Source: an uncultured Porphyromonas sp. (GTDB lineage: Bacteria > Bacteroidota > Bacteroidia > Bacteroidales > Porphyromonadaceae). From it: DNA of 64,000 nucleotides. A program made the translations under genes and the position numbers. Below, piece after piece: positions 8,298 to 15,423 of the stretch (the first letter of the stretch is position 1; every line of letters begins with the position of its first letter). The notes beneath the pieces are model-generated. The model ran no database searches, was not told the origin of the DNA, and saw nothing but the letters and a program-made list of their open reading frames with translations. The stretch spans positions 310,001 through 374,000 of the forward strand of contig NZ_UQJH01000001.1 of assembly GCF_900541275.1 (NCBI RefSeq). The letters are read 5' to 3'.

Positions 8298-9098
8298 ATG
8301 GAAGGCAATTTTACCATAGCCCTGCTGATGACCCTGCTGGCAGGGCTCTCTACTGGCATCGGTGCTGCGATCGCAGTTCTCTCCAAGCGGACCAATAAGT
8401 CACTCCTCTGCATTGGGCTGGGACTCTCCGCTGGGGTGATGATCTACATCTCCTTTGTGGAGCTGCTGTCTCAGGCGCGAGTCTCTCTCGTGGAGACGTG
8501 GGGGGCCATAGGGGAGCTATATGCGGTGCTGGCATTTTTTGGCGGCATAGTGGCAACACTGCTGATTGACTTAGCAATCCCTGAGACAGAAAATCCTCAC
8601 GAGATCCATGGGGTGGAGGAGATGCGGACCGGTGAGGATCACTCGCTGGAGGGGCTGAGGAGGATCGGGCTGATGAGCGGTCTCATCATCACGCTGCATA
8701 ACTTCCCTGAGGGAATGGTCACCTTTCTCTCCGCCCTATCCTCTCCCACCACCGCTCTGCCGATCATGCTGGCAATCATGATCCACAATATCCCGGAGGG
8801 CATCTCTGTCTCGGTCCTGATCTACTACGCCACCGGGAGCCGCTCACGAGCTCTGCTCCTCGGTGTCCTATCCGGACTAGCTGAGCCAGTCGGCGCTCTC
8901 ATGGGCTACCTCTTCCTACAGCCCTACCTGACACCCGCTCTACTCCATACCACCAATGCGGTCATCGCCGGCGTGATGATCTACATCTCTCTCGACGAGC
9001 TGCTTCCTGCAGCAGAGCGTTATGGCAAGCACCACCAAGCTATATTCGGTGTGATCTCAGGTATGGCGGTAATGGCAGGGACACTTCTGATATTGTAA
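8298..9098 (+). CDS. ZIP family metal transporter paralogue B (ZupT-like)
   Basis: This 266-residue inner-membrane ZIP transporter is likely to import divalent zinc, iron or manganese. Both canonical motifs are complete: HNFPEG at 134-139 (TM4) and HNIPEG at 163-168 (TM5), with SGLAEPVGA in TM6 and YISLDELLPA in the last helices. The hydrophilic loop after TM3 has several His and acidic residues. Motif positions are identical to those of the preceding gene, so the pair is a tandem duplication that has diverged. ZupT-like is the closest well-known type; the metal cannot be told from sequence alone. Confidence 0.88.
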   Translation: MEGNFTIALLMTLLAGLSTGIGAAIAVLSKRTNKSLLCIGLGLSAGVMIYISFVELLSQARVSLVETWGAIGELYAVLAFFGGIVATLLIDLAIPETENPHEIHGVEEMRTGEDHSLEGLRRIGLMSGLIITLHNFPEGMVTFLSALSSPTTALPIMLAIMIHNIPEGISVSVLIYYATGSRSRALLLGVLSGLAEPVGALMGYLFLQPYLTPALLHTTNAVIAGVMIYISLDELLPAAERYGKHHQAIFGVISGMAVMAGTLLIL

Positions 9099-9176
9099 AA
9101 AAAACTATACTTTCTCCTTTTTCCTAAATCTCCCTTATAATCAGCCTTTGAGCGAATTAAGAGGGGGCATTTTGCG

Positions 9177-9184
9177 TATATTTG
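9177..9184 (+). promoter_or_regulatory. Candidate -7 element upstream of the DUF4294 gene
   Basis: TATATTTG is an exact TAnnTTTG match about 40 bp before the gene. A TTTG at 9147-9150 is 26 nt away, longer than the usual 19-21, so the -33 partner is uncertain. Confidence 0.45.
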
Positions 9185-9224
9185 TGCCGTAGATAAGGGG
9201 GGCGTACCACACGTCCTCGACTGT

Positions 9225-9899
9225 ATGACTATGAACCATTTACTTGTGCATCCTCTGAGACTTCATATCCCCTATCGGGTCCTCCTATCGCTCCTCACCC
9301 TGGTGCTGACCTCGGCACTGGGAGAGGCTCAGGAGTCTCTCCGAGAGGAGCTGAAGCAGATCTCAATGGAGGGGAAAAAGGTGCAGGGATTCCTGGTGCC
9401 GGTCCGGACGGAGTACGGCGAGAGTCTCCCGACAGTGGACCTCGGTCCAGTCTCTATCTATCGGGAGATGAAGTATGCCACGCCCGAGGAGCGCAGGGCT
9501 TATAATCGTCTCGTGAGAGATGTCAAGATCACCCTCCCGTACGCCAAGATGGTGAGCGAGACGATGATGGAGACTTACGAGTACCTCCAGACGCTACCTA
9601 ATGATAAGGCTCGTGAGGCACACCTCAAGCGGATGCAGAAGGAGCTCTACGAGCAATATAAGCCAGAGATGAAAAAGCTCACTCTCCGCCAGGGTAAGCT
9701 CCTCCTTAAGCTCATCACGCGGGAGACAAATAGCACGTCTTACGAGCTGATCGACTCCTTCCTCGGTGGCTTTGCAGCAGGATTTTGGAATATGTTTGCC
9801 AAGTTCTTTGGCGCTTCTCTAAAGGCTGACTACGACCCTTATGGACGGGACGCTATGATCGAGCGCGTCTGTACAGAGGTGGAGTACGGCTTGGTCTAA
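9225..9899 (+). CDS. DUF4294 family secreted protein
   Basis: This 224-residue protein has an N-terminal hydrophobic signal sequence (about residues 15-36, ending near GEAQ). It matches the Bacteroidetes-specific DUF4294 family: NRLVRDVKITLPYAK, TYEYLQTLPNDKAREAH, MKKLTLRQGKLLLKLI, and FWNMFAKFFGASLKADYDP toward the C terminus. The family is conserved across Bacteroidetes and its function is not established to my knowledge. The ATG at 9225 or the one at 9231 could be the start. It stands alone between murF-zip and the convergent topB, whose stop lies 2 bp away. Confidence 0.85.
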   Translation: MTMNHLLVHPLRLHIPYRVLLSLLTLVLTSALGEAQESLREELKQISMEGKKVQGFLVPVRTEYGESLPTVDLGPVSIYREMKYATPEERRAYNRLVRDVKITLPYAKMVSETMMETYEYLQTLPNDKAREAHLKRMQKELYEQYKPEMKKLTLRQGKLLLKLITRETNSTSYELIDSFLGGFAAGFWNMFAKFFGASLKADYDPYGRDAMIERVCTEVEYGLV

Positions 9900-9901
9900 A
9901 G

Positions 9902-11926
9902 TCACTCCTCGGGAAGGGGAAATCGGTAGTCACACCCCTCCGCATACCTCGAGCAACCAAGGGCTGTCCGCCCACGAAGCAGGTGTCCCTGACGACACTT
10001 AGGGCATAGGTCTCCCTCGACGGGAGGAGCATCTGCTGACTTGCCAGACTGAGCGGAGGAATGGCGTTGCCGTTTCTTCTTTTCCTCTCCCCTCTCCGAC
10101 ACAGCGGACTTCTCCTCCTCGATCAGAGCACTCATAGTGCGAGGATCCCGAATCACCTCAGTAACCATCCGGGTAACCTTCTGAGTAAGGTCGGAGATGA
10201 ACTGCCTAGCATCATACTCGCCACTCTCTATCTGGCGTAGCTTCCTCTCCCACTGACCGGTCAGCTCCACACTCTTGAGCATATCGTCCCGGATGATATG
10301 GATCAGCTCCCTCCCAACGGGAGTCGGGAGCAAGGTCTTACGCTGCTTGCGGATATATCCGCGACTGAGGAGCGTCTCTATGATGGCAGCACGAGTGGAT
10401 GGGCGGCCAATACCATTTTGCTTCAGGGCCTCTTTCATCTCCTCGCTCTCCACCAGCTTACCGGCAGTCTCCATAGCCCTGAGGAGGGTTGCCTCAGTGT
10501 AGGCTCTGGGGGGGCGGGTCTGCTTCTCCTGCAGCTCCGGTCGGTGTGGTCCCTGCTCCCCCTCGACAAAAGAAGGCATCACGGTAGTCATCGGCTCTTC
10601 GTCCTGAGACTCCTTATCCTCATCGGGCTTCGCCACCGCCTGCCACCCTGGGTCAGCAATCACTCGCCCGTTGGCACGGAAGCGTACGCCCTCGACTGCT
10701 CCCTGGACCGTCGTCTGCTCATACTGCATGTCGGGGTAAAAGGCAGCAAGGAATCGTCTCGAGATGAGGTCGTAGATCTGTTGCTCCTCGTTGCTGGTAA
10801 ATACCCCACCCTCACCGGTCGGTATGATCGCATGGTGGTCAGTCACCTTACTATTGTCGACGACACTCCTTAGCTTACGGAGCTTCTTGTGTCCCAGCGG
10901 GGCAATAAGGTCCCTTAGTACATGGTTGCGCTGGTAGAGGTTATTAAGGATCTCAGGACACTTGGCGTAGACATCCTCAGTGATATAGGTGGTATCTACA
11001 CGTGGATAGGTGACTAACTTTCGCTCATAGAGTGCCTGGATCGTGCGAAGCGTCTCATCGGCTGAGAGCCCCAGCTTCTTATTAGCCTCGATCTGGAGAG
11101 AGGTAAGGTCAAAGAGATGCGGAGGAGCTTCCTTCCCCTTCTTCTTCGTCACCTTTGTGACAGAGAAGGGCTTACCCATGATCTTATCCAATATCTTCTG
11201 CGCCTTATCGACCGTGCTATATCGCCCTGCGGTGGTAGCGAAGGCGGTCTCCCTGTAGATCGTCTTGATCTCCCAGTAGGGCTCGGGGACAAAGTGCTCT
11301 ATCTCCTCCGCCCTCTCGACGATAAGGGCCAGCGTCGGTGTCTGCACTCTTCCGACAGAGAGCAGGCGGCGAGAGTCCCCAGACCGATATTTAAGAGTAT
11401 AGAGGCGAGTCGCATTGATCCCAAGGAGCCAGTCTCCGATCGCTCGCGTCATACCGGCATAGTAGAGTCGCTCATACTCGGCAGAGTCGTGCAGATGATC
11501 GAAGCCCTCTCGGATAGCCTCCTCAGTCATAGAGGAGAGCCAGAGACGCCGGATCGGGACCCTACAGTCAGCCAGCTGGAGTACCCAGCGCTGGATCAGC
11601 TCACCCTCCTGACCAGCATCTCCACAGTTGATCACCTCATCGGCCCCCGACACTAATCTGCGGATGACGTCAAACTGGTGCTTGATGCCACTATCCTCCT
11701 TGAGCTTGATCCCGAAGCGCTCCGGCACGATCGGCAGATGGACGAGACTCCACCGCTGCCATCGTGTGGCATACTCCGCCGGCTCCTTCAGCTCACAGAG
11801 GTGACCAAAGGTCCAGGTGACTCTATACCCATTGCCCTCCATATAGCCGTCGTGTGCCTCGACGGCACCTAGGACAGCAGCAATGGAGCGAGCAACGGAG
11901 GGTTTCTCAGCAATACAGACTTTCAT
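9902..11926 (-). CDS. topB: DNA topoisomerase III (type IA)
   Basis: This 674-residue type IA topoisomerase relaxes or decatenates single-stranded DNA crossings. The N-terminal TOPRIM domain starts MKVCIAEKPSVARSIAAVLG and contains CGDAGQEGELIQRW. The active-site tyrosine lies in TYPRVDTTY, and SVGRVQTPTLALI is the family signature before it. GIGRPSTRAAIIETLL is conserved near the C terminus. The protein ends with a zinc-ribbon-like segment (CPKCRQGHL ... CSRYAEGC). It is distinct from TopA (38154-40553) by length and by the absence of multiple C-terminal repeats. A terminator-like hairpin separates it from the upstream mutase gene. Confidence 0.93.
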   Translation of the reverse strand: MKVCIAEKPSVARSIAAVLGAVEAHDGYMEGNGYRVTWTFGHLCELKEPAEYATRWQRWSLVHLPIVPERFGIKLKEDSGIKHQFDVIRRLVSGADEVINCGDAGQEGELIQRWVLQLADCRVPIRRLWLSSMTEEAIREGFDHLHDSAEYERLYYAGMTRAIGDWLLGINATRLYTLKYRSGDSRRLLSVGRVQTPTLALIVERAEEIEHFVPEPYWEIKTIYRETAFATTAGRYSTVDKAQKILDKIMGKPFSVTKVTKKKGKEAPPHLFDLTSLQIEANKKLGLSADETLRTIQALYERKLVTYPRVDTTYITEDVYAKCPEILNNLYQRNHVLRDLIAPLGHKKLRKLRSVVDNSKVTDHHAIIPTGEGGVFTSNEEQQIYDLISRRFLAAFYPDMQYEQTTVQGAVEGVRFRANGRVIADPGWQAVAKPDEDKESQDEEPMTTVMPSFVEGEQGPHRPELQEKQTRPPRAYTEATLLRAMETAGKLVESEEMKEALKQNGIGRPSTRAAIIETLLSRGYIRKQRKTLLPTPVGRELIHIIRDDMLKSVELTGQWERKLRQIESGEYDARQFISDLTQKVTRMVTEVIRDPRTMSALIEEEKSAVSERGEEKKKRQRHSSAQSGKSADAPPVEGDLCPKCRQGHLLRGRTALGCSRYAEGCDYRFPLPEE

Positions 11927-11939
11927 CCGTCATAACAGA

Positions 11940-11981
11940 AAGGGATGGAAGAGACAGCTCCATACCGCTCTCCCATCCCTT
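11940..11981 (-). terminator. Hairpin terminator between the phosphosugar mutase gene and topB
   Basis: AAGGGATGG (11940-11948) pairs with CCATCCCTT (11973-11981), and the stem is extended inward by partly paired GAGA/TCTC bases. On the minus strand the hairpin is preceded by an A tract and followed by TTCTGTT, so it can end the mutase transcript. On the plus strand it is followed by a T tract, so it may work in both directions. Confidence 0.6.
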
Positions 11982-12011
11982 GACTACTTTTTATTAACTC
12001 AATCTAATTGC

Positions 12012-13763
12012 TCAGATATCGAGCTGCTTACGGATCGCCTCTACACGCTCATCGCAAGAGCGACGTGCCTCAGCCAGCTGAGCGGGGTCCTTCGGTGAGG
12101 CATGCACCTCGATGTAAAACTTGATCTTCGGCTCCGTACCCGAGGGACGGATAGAGAGCTTGGTGCCACTGGCGGTAAAGAACTGAAGGACGTTGGAGGT
12201 GGTGGGGAAGTCGAGGGTATAGGTCTCGCCGCTCACCTGATCTCTACCCTCAAGTGTGGAGTAGTCCAGCACCTCGGTCACCTGCTCGCCTGCAAGCTCC
12301 TTGAGGGGATGGTGACGGAAGTTTTTCATCATATCCTCGATCTCCTGAGCACCGGTCACACCGGGACGAACCACGCTGATGGTCTTCTCGACGGAGTAGC
12401 CATACTCGAGGTAGATCTTATCGAGGAGCTGATAGAGTGTCATACCCTGCTCCAGAGCCCACGCAAAGATCTCACCCATGATGATACAAGCTGAGACAGA
12501 GTCCTTGTCGCGGACAAAGTCCTCCCAGAGGTAGCCGATACTCTCCTCACCACCACCGAGGTAGCGACGAGTACCTTCGTTTTGACGCATCACACTTGCA
12601 ATCCACTTGAAGCCGGTGTAGCAGTCGTAGAGCTCGACGTGACCGGCATCAGCCACATTACGGATCAGGTCGGTGGTCACGATGGTCTTGACGAGATAGT
12701 CACTCTCCGACAGATCGCCGATCTCCTGATGCCGCTTGATCGCATAGTAAGCATAGAGGAGGCAGGTCTGGTTACCGGTGAGTAGGACGTACTTCCCCTC
12801 ATTATCCTTACACCCCACAGCGAGGCGGTCCGCATCAGGATCCGAGGCGAGGACGAGATCGGCATCTACCTTATGAGCAAGGTCAAGTGCCATCTTCATC
12901 GCTTCAGGGTTTTCCGGATTGGGAGAGTCCACCGTAGGGAAGTCCCCATCAACAACCATCTGCTCCTTGACCGGATGGATGTTGTCAAATCCTGCAGCCT
13001 CCATAGCGCGGACATTGACCTGACTACCGGTGCCGTGAAGCGGTGTGTAGACGATGCAGAGGTCGTGATGAGCCTTGATCGCCTCGGGAGTCAGGCGGGT
13101 CGTCAGCAGATCATCGATATATTGCTTATCAAAGCTCTCGTCGATGAGTGTGATCAGGTCCTCTCGTCCCTCAAACTTGATGTCACGCACGGAGCGGATC
13201 TTATTGACCTCACCGATGATGTTCTTGTCGTGAGGAGCAATGATCTGAGCGCCATCCTCCCAGTAGACCTTAAATCCATTGTACTCACGCGGATTGTGTG
13301 AGGCGGTCACCATCCCTCCGCTCTGACAGCCGAAGTGACGGATCGCATAGGAGATCATCGGCGTGGGGCGAAGACTCTTGAAGAGGTAGACATGGATGCC
13401 ATTGGCGGTAAAGACATCTGCCACGATACGCGCAAAGACTTTACTATTGTGACGTCCGTCATAGCCGACGACCACCTTAAGGTCTGCGTCCTCGCCAAAC
13501 TCCTTGATCATATAATTGGAGAGACCCTGAGTGGCAGCACCGATATTGTATTTATTCATACGATTAGTCCCGGCACCCATAATGCCCCGCATACCTCCGG
13601 TGCCAAACTCCAGATCCCTGTAGAACGCATCGACCAACTCCGATGGATCCTCAGCGTCTAAGAGTTGCTGCACCTGACGGCGTGTCTCCTCATCATAGTC
13701 CTCAGAGAGCCACTTGCGGGCTCTCTCACGTGCAGAGGCGATTAAGCTTTCTGATACTGCCAT
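12012..13763 (-). CDS. Phosphosugar mutase (phosphoglucomutase/phosphomannomutase family)
   Basis: This 583-residue cytoplasmic alpha-D-phosphohexomutase interconverts hexose 1- and 6-phosphates (glucose and/or mannose). All four family signatures are present: the phosphoserine loop TASHNPREYNG, the Mg-binding loop SDPDADRLAVG, the sugar-specificity loop GGEESIGY, and the phosphate-binding loop RPSGTEPKIKFY near the C terminus. The length and N terminus are those of the longer PgcA/PGM2-like group. In a mannan- or glycan-degrading bacterium it would feed sugars into glycolysis or nucleotide-sugar synthesis. A -7 element lies 84-91 bp upstream, with a GTGAC-N6-GTCAC palindrome at the start of transcription. 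Confidence 0.92.
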   Translation of the reverse strand: MAVSESLIASARERARKWLSEDYDEETRRQVQQLLDAEDPSELVDAFYRDLEFGTGGMRGIMGAGTNRMNKYNIGAATQGLSNYMIKEFGEDADLKVVVGYDGRHNSKVFARIVADVFTANGIHVYLFKSLRPTPMISYAIRHFGCQSGGMVTASHNPREYNGFKVYWEDGAQIIAPHDKNIIGEVNKIRSVRDIKFEGREDLITLIDESFDKQYIDDLLTTRLTPEAIKAHHDLCIVYTPLHGTGSQVNVRAMEAAGFDNIHPVKEQMVVDGDFPTVDSPNPENPEAMKMALDLAHKVDADLVLASDPDADRLAVGCKDNEGKYVLLTGNQTCLLYAYYAIKRHQEIGDLSESDYLVKTIVTTDLIRNVADAGHVELYDCYTGFKWIASVMRQNEGTRRYLGGGEESIGYLWEDFVRDKDSVSACIIMGEIFAWALEQGMTLYQLLDKIYLEYGYSVEKTISVVRPGVTGAQEIEDMMKNFRHHPLKELAGEQVTEVLDYSTLEGRDQVSGETYTLDFPTTSNVLQFFTASGTKLSIRPSGTEPKIKFYIEVHASPKDPAQLAEARRSCDERVEAIRKQLDI

Positions 13764-13831
13764 AGCTTGATTATATATCTGGTTACCAAATAATTTATTC
13801 TCACGTTAAAGCTCACACCCATCTGCATGGC

Positions 13832-13854
13832 GTGACCTTACAGTCACAAATGTA
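13832..13854 (-). promoter_or_regulatory. -7 element and overlapping palindrome of the mutase gene
   Basis: The minus strand reads TACATTTG (13854-13847), an exact TAnnTTTG match. An inverted repeat, GTGAC-N6-GTCAC (13832-13847), starts on the last base of this element and covers the predicted transcription start, where a repressor could bind. No clear -33 element was seen. Confidence 0.4.
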
Positions 13855-13926
13855 CCTTTTTTTCTCTCACCACCTTTCACATCACCGCGAAATCATCGCT
13901 CAAATCGATCAGGATCTCCCCTCTGA

Positions 13927-14020
13927 CTAATACCGATATTAGAGAATTCTTTTACCGATATCAGAGAATTCTTTTAGCGGTATTAGACAAGACTAATATC
14001 GGTAAAAGAATTACTCCTGA
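13927..14020. repeat. Dispersed intergenic hairpin repeat, copy A (long form)
   Basis: This is an ordered array: unit 1 CTAATACCGATATTAG (13927-13942), two 22-bp direct units that differ from each other by a few bases, a 6-bp spacer and an inverted unit (13993-14012). The last direct unit and the inverted unit form a 20-bp stem with two mismatches. The flank CTCCTGAAGGA resembles the flanks of copies C and D. It lies between the mutase promoter and the SusC locus. Confidence 0.85.
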
Positions 14021-14329
14021 AGGACGAACGCATAGTACATGATTGTGTGAGGCTTAATGGTCGCCCGAAAAAGCGGTCTCAGGTGATCACCAACTAATAA
14101 AAGAGTGGTACGCTCAAATCGCCATTATACAAGACTTAACGCAAAAAGAGGACAAACATCCGTAATAACGCTCCCCATCACCAGAATGTCAAAATAACGT
14201 TGTATTCATCTTGTTACCAGAATATTAAATCAACATTATCTACCAATTCACCAAAATCGAAAACTGCGTAAAAGAAAGACTGTAACATTAATGTCGTCAA
14301 AATGCATTAGATTTGCCACATCAAACCAC
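14021..14329. other. AT-rich upstream region of the SusC/SusD locus, no gene seen
   Basis: This ~310-bp noncoding stretch is clearly more AT-rich than the flanking genes. It contains no convincing open frame, tRNA or known riboswitch. The only structure found is a pair of imperfect direct repeats (14180-14203 and 14216-14239), recorded separately. Confidence 0.6.
14180..14239 (+). promoter_or_regulatory. Direct-repeat pair upstream of the PUL-type operon
   Basis: Two 24-bp segments spaced 36 bp apart share ACCAGAAT.T.AAA..AAC.TT.T (about 17 of 24 positions). A weaker third resemblance begins at 14250. They lie 90-150 bp upstream of a TACCTTTG -7 element. Direct repeats are the usual site type for AraC-family activators, and the locus encodes an AraC-type regulator; the link is inference. 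Confidence 0.4.
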
Positions 14330-14337
14330 TACCTTTG
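14330..14337 (+). promoter_or_regulatory. Candidate -7 element of the PUL-type operon
   Basis: TACCTTTG is an exact TAnnTTTG match. It predicts a 5' untranslated region of about 85 nt before the ATG at 14431. The nearest TTTG (14312-14315) is only 14 nt upstream, so there is no good -33 box, as would fit an activator-dependent promoter. Confidence 0.45.
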
Positions 14338-14430
14338 GAACGATTTCATACAGTATGATATTGTAGCTTATTTTCTAAAGCACTACATACTTAAGGAAGC
14401 GAACTTTATTTTACTTAATCAATATAGGAT

Positions 14431-15405
14431 ATGAAAGGAACAAAAACCTTGCTCTTCACACTGGCGGTAGGGCTGATGACAATCAGCTGCGACACCAATA
14501 AGAACGAGCTTTCCGAGCCACAGAGTGCCATACCTCTGGAGAAGGTCTCTGCCAAGTCGGAGGGACCCGGTCAGATCACCATCTCGTGGTCTATGTCAGG
14601 CAAAAAAGAGAACAGCGACTGCATCGGAGTGATGGTCTCTTACTTTGACCCAATCCTAAATCACAAAGTCCTGCTCGGTGGTAAGCCTGAGCAGGGATCG
14701 GTGGTCGCCTCCGGCCTTGCTGAGTGTGCCGGGACGATTGACTTCACCGTAACCTCCTACAGTAGTACCGGTGACGCCTCAGCATCCATGACCACCTCTG
14801 CCGTCAGCCAGCATATGGCGATGATTTACACCACTAAGGCGTGGAAGGATATCCCCCTGATCGCCGATCAACTCAGCACAAATGCTCAGGAGGAGTCTGA
14901 GGGTCCTATTGAGAACCTTACCGATGGAGATCTGGGTAACTACTTCCACTCTGACTGGCATGGCTGGGTGGACGTAAGCCAGCTCCACAACATCGTTATC
15001 GACCTTAAGAGCGGTGTCTCGGCTCAGGATATGATCCTTGGCTACGCTCCCCGCCCCGGAAAGGAGGGTGATTCTGTCAAGGATGCTAGAGTCTCCTTCA
15101 GCAAGGACGGGAACAGCTGGTCAGCACCGATCTCAGTCACCTTTGATATGCCCAAGGAGAGTGGCGTGAGAGTCAATTGCGAGTACTTCAGCGTGCCTGC
15201 AGGCACTCGCTACATCAGACTGGAGCCGACCTCCCGCTACGATGGCACCGATCTCATCAGCCTACTTGGTACAGGTGGCGGTGACAGATACTTCCATATG
15301 GCAGAGCTGTGGCTCTCCCAGGTGACGGAGTACAATGAGCATGACCCCGAGATCGCCATCATGGAGATCATAGAAAACAACAAGAAGGCAAACGCCACCA
15401 AGTAA
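14431..15405 (+). CDS. Discoidin-like (F5/8 type C) lipoprotein
   Basis: This 324-residue lipoprotein has a signal peptide of about 19 residues and lipobox MTISC (Cys20). A beta-rich domain (about 30-130, containing ITISWSM) resembles the fibronectin-like domains of surface lipoproteins. The C-terminal half (about 140-310) has discoidin-type features: FHSDWHGWVDVS, HNIVIDLKS, SFSKDGNSWS, and RYIRLEPTSRYDG. Such F5/8 type C domains bind carbohydrates or phospholipids. As the first gene before SusC/SusD, 18 bp upstream of susC, it probably acts as an accessory surface binding protein. The exact Pfam families could not be checked. Confidence 0.7.
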   Translation: MKGTKTLLFTLAVGLMTISCDTNKNELSEPQSAIPLEKVSAKSEGPGQITISWSMSGKKENSDCIGVMVSYFDPILNHKVLLGGKPEQGSVVASGLAECAGTIDFTVTSYSSTGDASASMTTSAVSQHMAMIYTTKAWKDIPLIADQLSTNAQEESEGPIENLTDGDLGNYFHSDWHGWVDVSQLHNIVIDLKSGVSAQDMILGYAPRPGKEGDSVKDARVSFSKDGNSWSAPISVTFDMPKESGVRVNCEYFSVPAGTRYIRLEPTSRYDGTDLISLLGTGGGDRYFHMAELWLSQVTEYNEHDPEIAIMEIIENNKKANATK

Positions 15406-15423
15406 CATAGTGAGCATAAAAGA

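Noticed and set aside
13927..14012. Possible CRISPR array
   Set aside because: The repeats are directly adjacent 22-bp units with an inverted end, without unique spacers of 30-40 bp, and no cas genes are seen.
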